Below are positions 6,257-8,654 of a stretch of 8,654 bases of DNA, in pieces. The stretch is from assembly GCA_012960835.1 (NCBI GenBank), contig DUAL01000342.1, positions 513-9,166 on the forward strand, read 5' to 3'. The notes under the pieces were generated by a model. The model was not told the origin of the DNA. It saw only the letters and a list, made by a program, of their open reading frames with translations, and ran no database searches. This DNA is from Flavobacteriales bacterium. Lineage in GTDB: Bacteria; Bacteroidota; Bacteroidia; Flavobacteriales; BACL11. The translations under genes were made by a program, and so were the position numbers. Position 1 is the first letter of the stretch. The number at the start of each line of letters is the position of its first letter.

Positions 6257-6697
6257 ATGGCAAAAGAAGTTACAGGAATTATCAAATTACAAATTAGAGG
6301 AGGAGCTGCAAATCCTGCGCCACCAGTTGGACCTGCACTAGGAGCAAAGGGGGTGAATATTATGGAGTTCTGCAAGCAGTTTAATGCAAGAACACAGGAT
6401 AAACCAGGGAAAATAGTTCCTGTTGTAATCACAGTATATGCAGATAAATCCTTTGATTTTATTATAAAGACTGCTCCTGCGGCATCTCAACTTTTAGAAG
6501 CTGCAAAAAAGAAAAAAGGATCGGGAGAGCCAAACAGGCAAAAGGTGGGAACAGTGAGTTGGGATCAGATTAAAGTAATAGCAGAGGATAAAATGGCAGA
6601 TTTGAATGCCTTTAAAGTAGAATCTGCTATGAGAATGGTTGCTGGAACTGCAAGAAGTATGGGTTTAAAAGTAAAAGGAACAGCTCCAACAAAATAA
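6257..6697 (+). CDS. rplK: 50S ribosomal protein L11
   Basis: This 146-residue protein forms the base of the ribosomal GTPase-associated centre with 23S rRNA and the L10-L12 stalk. The N-terminal domain has the proline-rich PAPPVGPALGAKGVNIMEFC (about 21-40), used for factor contact and thiopeptide sensitivity. The C-terminal rRNA-binding domain carries the L11 signature RMVAGTARSMGLKVKG. Length is normal (140-147). It starts 3 bases after nusG. In nearly all bacteria rplA follows directly; here a cold-shock gene and its broken copy come between, leaving 511 bases from the rplK stop to the rplA start. No L1-operator-like leader has room upstream. Confidence 0.97.
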   Translation: MAKEVTGIIKLQIRGGAANPAPPVGPALGAKGVNIMEFCKQFNARTQDKPGKIVPVVITVYADKSFDFIIKTAPAASQLLEAAKKKKGSGEPNRQKVGTVSWDQIKVIAEDKMADLNAFKVESAMRMVAGTARSMGLKVKGTAPTK

Positions 6698-6742
6698 AAA
6701 GAGTAACAATTAGTAAAATTATAAATTTTAAAACAAACAATT

Positions 6743-6940
6743 ATGGAAGGTACAGTAAAATGGTTTAATGCTAGTAAAGGTTACGGCTTCATTGAAGGAG
6801 AAGACGGAACAGATTATTTCGCACACTTTGGAGAAATCCAAGTAGAAGGCTTTAAAACATTAAAAGAAGGACAATCCGTTACTTTTGAAGTAGCTGATGG
6901 AGAAAAAGGTCCTGTTGCAAAGAATATACTAGCTGCTTAA
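6743..6940 (+). CDS. csp: Cold-shock domain protein
   Basis: This 65-residue protein consists of one cold-shock domain, a five-strand OB-fold that binds single-stranded RNA and DNA and acts as an RNA chaperone. The start MEGTVKWFNASKGYGFIEGE contains the RNP1 motif KGYGFI (12-17). RNP2 is YFAHF (25-29), which departs from the usual VFVHF while keeping Phe26, His28 and Phe29. GFKTLKEGQSVTFEVADGEKGPVAKNI follows as in the family. Length is normal. It is inserted between rplK and rplA, which are otherwise adjacent in bacteria, and lies 45 bases after rplK. A weak TAAATTTT precedes it with no -33 TTG, so it is most simply read through from the upstream operon. A broken duplicate follows. Confidence 0.93.
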   Translation: MEGTVKWFNASKGYGFIEGEDGTDYFAHFGEIQVEGFKTLKEGQSVTFEVADGEKGPVAKNILAA

Positions 6941-7006
6941 TTGCAGTGTATTATAGTTAGGTGGTTGCTAAAATCACAATTTAGATAAATTTTAAAACAA
7001 ACAATT

Positions 7007-7160
7007 ATGGAAGGTACAGTAAAATGGTTTAATGCTAGTAAAGGTTACGGCTTCATTGAAGGAGAAGACGGAACAGATTAAAAGAAGGACAATCCGTTAC
7101 TTTTGAAGTAGCTGATGGAGAAAAAGGTCCTGTTGCAAAGAATATAGTGTAGCTGCTTAA
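7007..7160 (+). pseudogene. Broken duplicate of the cold-shock gene
   Basis: The first 71 bases and the 3' half match the intact csp gene exactly, apart from a 2-base insertion-like change near the end (AATATAGTGTAGCTGC here, AATATACTAGCTGC there). A 46-bp segment is missing. In the intact gene it is bounded by ATTA at 6813-6816 and ATTA at 6859-6862, so deletion between short repeats explains the loss. The junction creates GAT TAA, stopping translation after 24 residues (7007-7081), so RNP1 remains but RNP2 is lost. The 154-base remnant equals 198 minus 46 plus 2. The leader is kept, and TTG at 6965-6967 with TAAATTTT at 6986-6993 is a weak promoter-like pair, so the short frame might still be expressed. 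No function is proposed. Confidence 0.92.
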
Positions 7161-7208
7161 GTATACATATCAAGTAGTTACTTAACCACTTTAAATTAAA
7201 AATTAAAG

Positions 7209-7907
7209 ATGAGTAAGTTAAGTAAAAAAAGGAAAGACGGTTTGGATGGTCTTGACACCACTGTGAGTTATAGTTTACAGGAGGCGACTGATATTGTGAA
7301 AAAAACAATATCAGAGAATTTTGATGCTTCTGTTGATGTAGCTATCCGATTGGGTGTAGATCCGAAACAAGCAAACCAAATGGTGAGAGGTGTTGTAACA
7401 CTTCCTCATGGTACTGGTAAAGATGTAAAGGTGCTTGCACTTGTAACTCCTGACAAAGAAGAGGAAGCTAAAAAAGCGGGTGCTGATTTTGTTGGTTTGG
7501 AGGAGTACATTGAAAAGATCAAAGGCGGATGGACAGATGTGGATGTAATCATTACCATGCCATCTGTTATGGGAAAGATTGGTGCCTTAGGAAGAGTGTT
7601 GGGTCCAAGAGGTTTAATGCCAAATCCTAAATCAGGAACAGTAAGTAATGATGTTGGAAAGGCAGTAGCAGATGTAAAAAAAGGTAAAATTGATTTTAAA
7701 GTTGACCAAACTGGGATTGTGCATGCTGCTATTGGAAAAACATCATTTGATGTGCAAAAACTTACTGAAAATTCGGAAGAATTAATTCAAACTATTGTGA
7801 AATTGAAACCATCATCTTCAAAAGGAACTTATATCAAAAGTATCTCTATTTCAAGCACAATGGGGATTGGTGTTTCAGTTTCTACCAATACTTATCAAAA
7901 GAATTAA
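7209..7907 (+). CDS. rplA: 50S ribosomal protein L1
   Basis: This 232-residue protein of the L1 stalk binds 23S rRNA near the E site and in many bacteria represses its own operon by binding the mRNA. Opening residues SKKRKDGLDGLD and the segment ASVDVAIRLGVDPKQANQMV are typical. The L1 signature is MGKIGALGRVLGPRGLMPNPK, followed by SGTVSNDVGKAVADVKKGKIDFKVD, and the C-terminal part YIKSISISSTMGIGVSV is intact. Length is normal. The ATG at 7209 follows an A-rich leader without Shine-Dalgarno sequence, 48 bases after the broken csp copy. Separation from rplK means its translation cannot be coupled to L11 in the usual way. rplJ starts 3 bases after its stop. Confidence 0.97.
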   Translation: MSKLSKKRKDGLDGLDTTVSYSLQEATDIVKKTISENFDASVDVAIRLGVDPKQANQMVRGVVTLPHGTGKDVKVLALVTPDKEEEAKKAGADFVGLEEYIEKIKGGWTDVDVIITMPSVMGKIGALGRVLGPRGLMPNPKSGTVSNDVGKAVADVKKGKIDFKVDQTGIVHAAIGKTSFDVQKLTENSEELIQTIVKLKPSSSKGTYIKSISISSTMGIGVSVSTNTYQKN

Positions 7908-7910
7908 AAG

Positions 7911-8654
7911 ATGACAAGAGAGGATAAAAATAAATTAATTGAGGATTTGGATGCTCTGCTAAGTGAAAATAAGCATTTTTATTTAGCAGATATTTCAGGA
8001 CTTTCTGCTGAAGAGTCGAGTGATTTAAGAAGATTGTGCTTTAAAAGAGAGGTGTCTTTAAAAGTGGTGAAGAATACGCTTTTGAAAAAAGCTATGGAAA
8101 GAAATGATTCCAATTTTGAAGAGTTTTACCAAACCTTGAGCGGAAACACTTCTATTATGTTAACAGAAGTTGGGAATTCCCCTGCTAAAATTATTAAAGA
8201 ATTTAGGAAGAAACACAACAAACCTATTTTGAAAGCAGCAATTATTGAAGACTGCTTCTATTTAGGAGATGATAATCTAGATTCCTTAGTCGAGTTAAAA
8301 TCAAAAGAAGAGCTAATTAGCGAAATCATTACCTTATTACAATCTCCAGCCAAAAATGTAATTTCATCATTACAATCTGGCGGAAACAAATTATCAGGAA
8401 TTGTTACTGCTTTAAAGGAAAAAGCAGATCAAGATCCAGTTGCAGAAGAAACTACAGAGGAACCAAAAGCAGAAGAAACTACAGAGGAACCAAAAGCAGA
8501 AGAAACTGCAGAGGAACCAAAAGCAGAAGAAACTACAGAGGAACCAAAAGCAGAAGAAACTGCAGAGGAACCAGAAGCAGAAGAAACTGCAGAGGAACCA
8601 GAAGCAGAAGAAACTGCAGAGGAACCAGAAGCAGAAGATGATAAACAAGAAAAA
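7911..8654 (+). CDS. rplJ: 50S ribosomal protein L10 with acidic repeat tail, 3' end missing
   Basis: The ATG at 7911 opens a frame that runs to the window end without a stop, giving 248 residues so far. The core (about 1-172) is recognisable L10, the stalk base that binds 23S rRNA and L7/L12 dimers. It starts MTREDKNKLIEDLDALLSEN, then HFYLADISGLSAEE, LRRLCFKREVSLKVVKNTLLKKA, SGNTSIMLTE and the C-terminal helix EELISEIITLLQSPAKNVIS. Normal L10 ends near 165-180 residues. Here residues 178-240 are seven copies of a nine-residue unit AEETxEEP(K/E), then AEDDKQEK, all strongly acidic. The tail may interact with basic partners or act as a disordered spacer; no function is shown. It lies 3 bases after rplA, leaving no room for a classical L10 leader. 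Confidence 0.95.
   Translation, partial: MTREDKNKLIEDLDALLSENKHFYLADISGLSAEESSDLRRLCFKREVSLKVVKNTLLKKAMERNDSNFEEFYQTLSGNTSIMLTEVGNSPAKIIKEFRKKHNKPILKAAIIEDCFYLGDDNLDSLVELKSKEELISEIITLLQSPAKNVISSLQSGGNKLSGIVTALKEKADQDPVAEETTEEPKAEETTEEPKAEETAEEPKAEETTEEPKAEETAEEPEAEETAEEPEAEETAEEPEAEDDKQEK
8442..8630 (+). repeat. Seven 27-bp tandem repeats inside rplJ
   Basis: The units start at 8442, 8469, 8496, 8523, 8550, 8577 and 8604, and a partial eighth begins at 8631. Each begins GCAGAAGAAACT. They vary at only two sites: ACA or GCA in codon 5 and AAA or GAA in the last codon. Unit types in order are T-K, T-K, A-K, T-K, A-E, A-E, A-E. The unit is a multiple of three, so copy-number change keeps the frame. 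Confidence 0.95.

Larger units (their letters stand above)
6721..7160 (+). repeat. Direct duplication containing two csp copies (264-bp period)
   Basis: Positions 6721-6940 and 6985-7160 are copies of one unit. The unit includes a 22-base A-rich leader and the full csp reading frame. Leader and frame are identical base for base up to the deletion point, including silent sites. The copies differ only by a 46-bp deletion in the second copy, and by C versus GTG near the 3' end (6926-6930 region versus 7146-7150 region). The sequence between the copies (6941-6984) and after the second copy is not clearly repeated. Confidence 0.93.

Noticed and set aside
8412..8648. Minus-strand cysteine/phenylalanine-rich repeat protein
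   Set aside because: It is the complement of the 27-bp repeats in rplJ, which encode a sensible acidic tail of a clear ribosomal protein on the + strand.

Overview
The window looks like a chromosomal stretch of an AT-rich member of the Bacteroidota, probably flavobacteria-like. Three things suggest this. Two promoters fit the Bacteroidota form (TTTG, a gap of 19-21 bases, then TAnnTTTG). Most start codons follow A-rich leaders with no Shine-Dalgarno sequence. The protein sequences and gene order (rpsU, xerC, hpf, four tRNAs, tuf, tRNA-Trp, secE, nusG, rplK, rplA, rplJ) also fit. The assignment rests on recognition, not on a database search.

Left part (1-2138), all on the + strand: the 3' end of a helix-hairpin-helix (ComEA-like) protein, apt (adenine salvage) and an acyl-CoA dehydrogenase. 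They are packed with an 8-base overlap and a 4-base gap, so they are probably co-transcribed. Middle part (2140-3627): a clear promoter drives rpsU (bS21), followed by a XerC/D-type tyrosine recombinase and a short hibernation factor (hpf).

Right part (3673-8654): a second promoter precedes tRNA-Thr(TGT), tRNA-Tyr(GTA), tRNA-Gly(TCC), tRNA-Thr(GGT) and tuf. This is the same order as thrU-tyrU-glyT-thrT-tufB of E. coli. Then come a hairpin, tRNA-Trp(CCA), secE, nusG, rplK, rplA and rplJ. rplJ runs off the window end. Together this is a translation and transcription-elongation block: tRNAs and EF-Tu, the SecE translocon subunit, NusG, and the L11, L1 and L10 stalk-region proteins.

Two things break the conserved pattern. 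First, a cold-shock protein gene and a decayed, otherwise almost identical second copy sit between rplK and rplA, which are normally adjacent. The second copy has lost 46 bp between two ATTA tetranucleotides, giving an immediate stop. Second, L10 carries a long acidic tail encoded by seven in-frame 27-bp repeats. Smaller oddities are an A-C mismatch in the tRNA-Gly acceptor stem, a TTG-started secE lying 20 bases after tRNA-Trp, a shared extended promoter motif, and a 15-bp tandem repeat in front of tuf. I saw no insertion sequence, CRISPR array or phage module, and no gene-free stretch longer than 300 bases.
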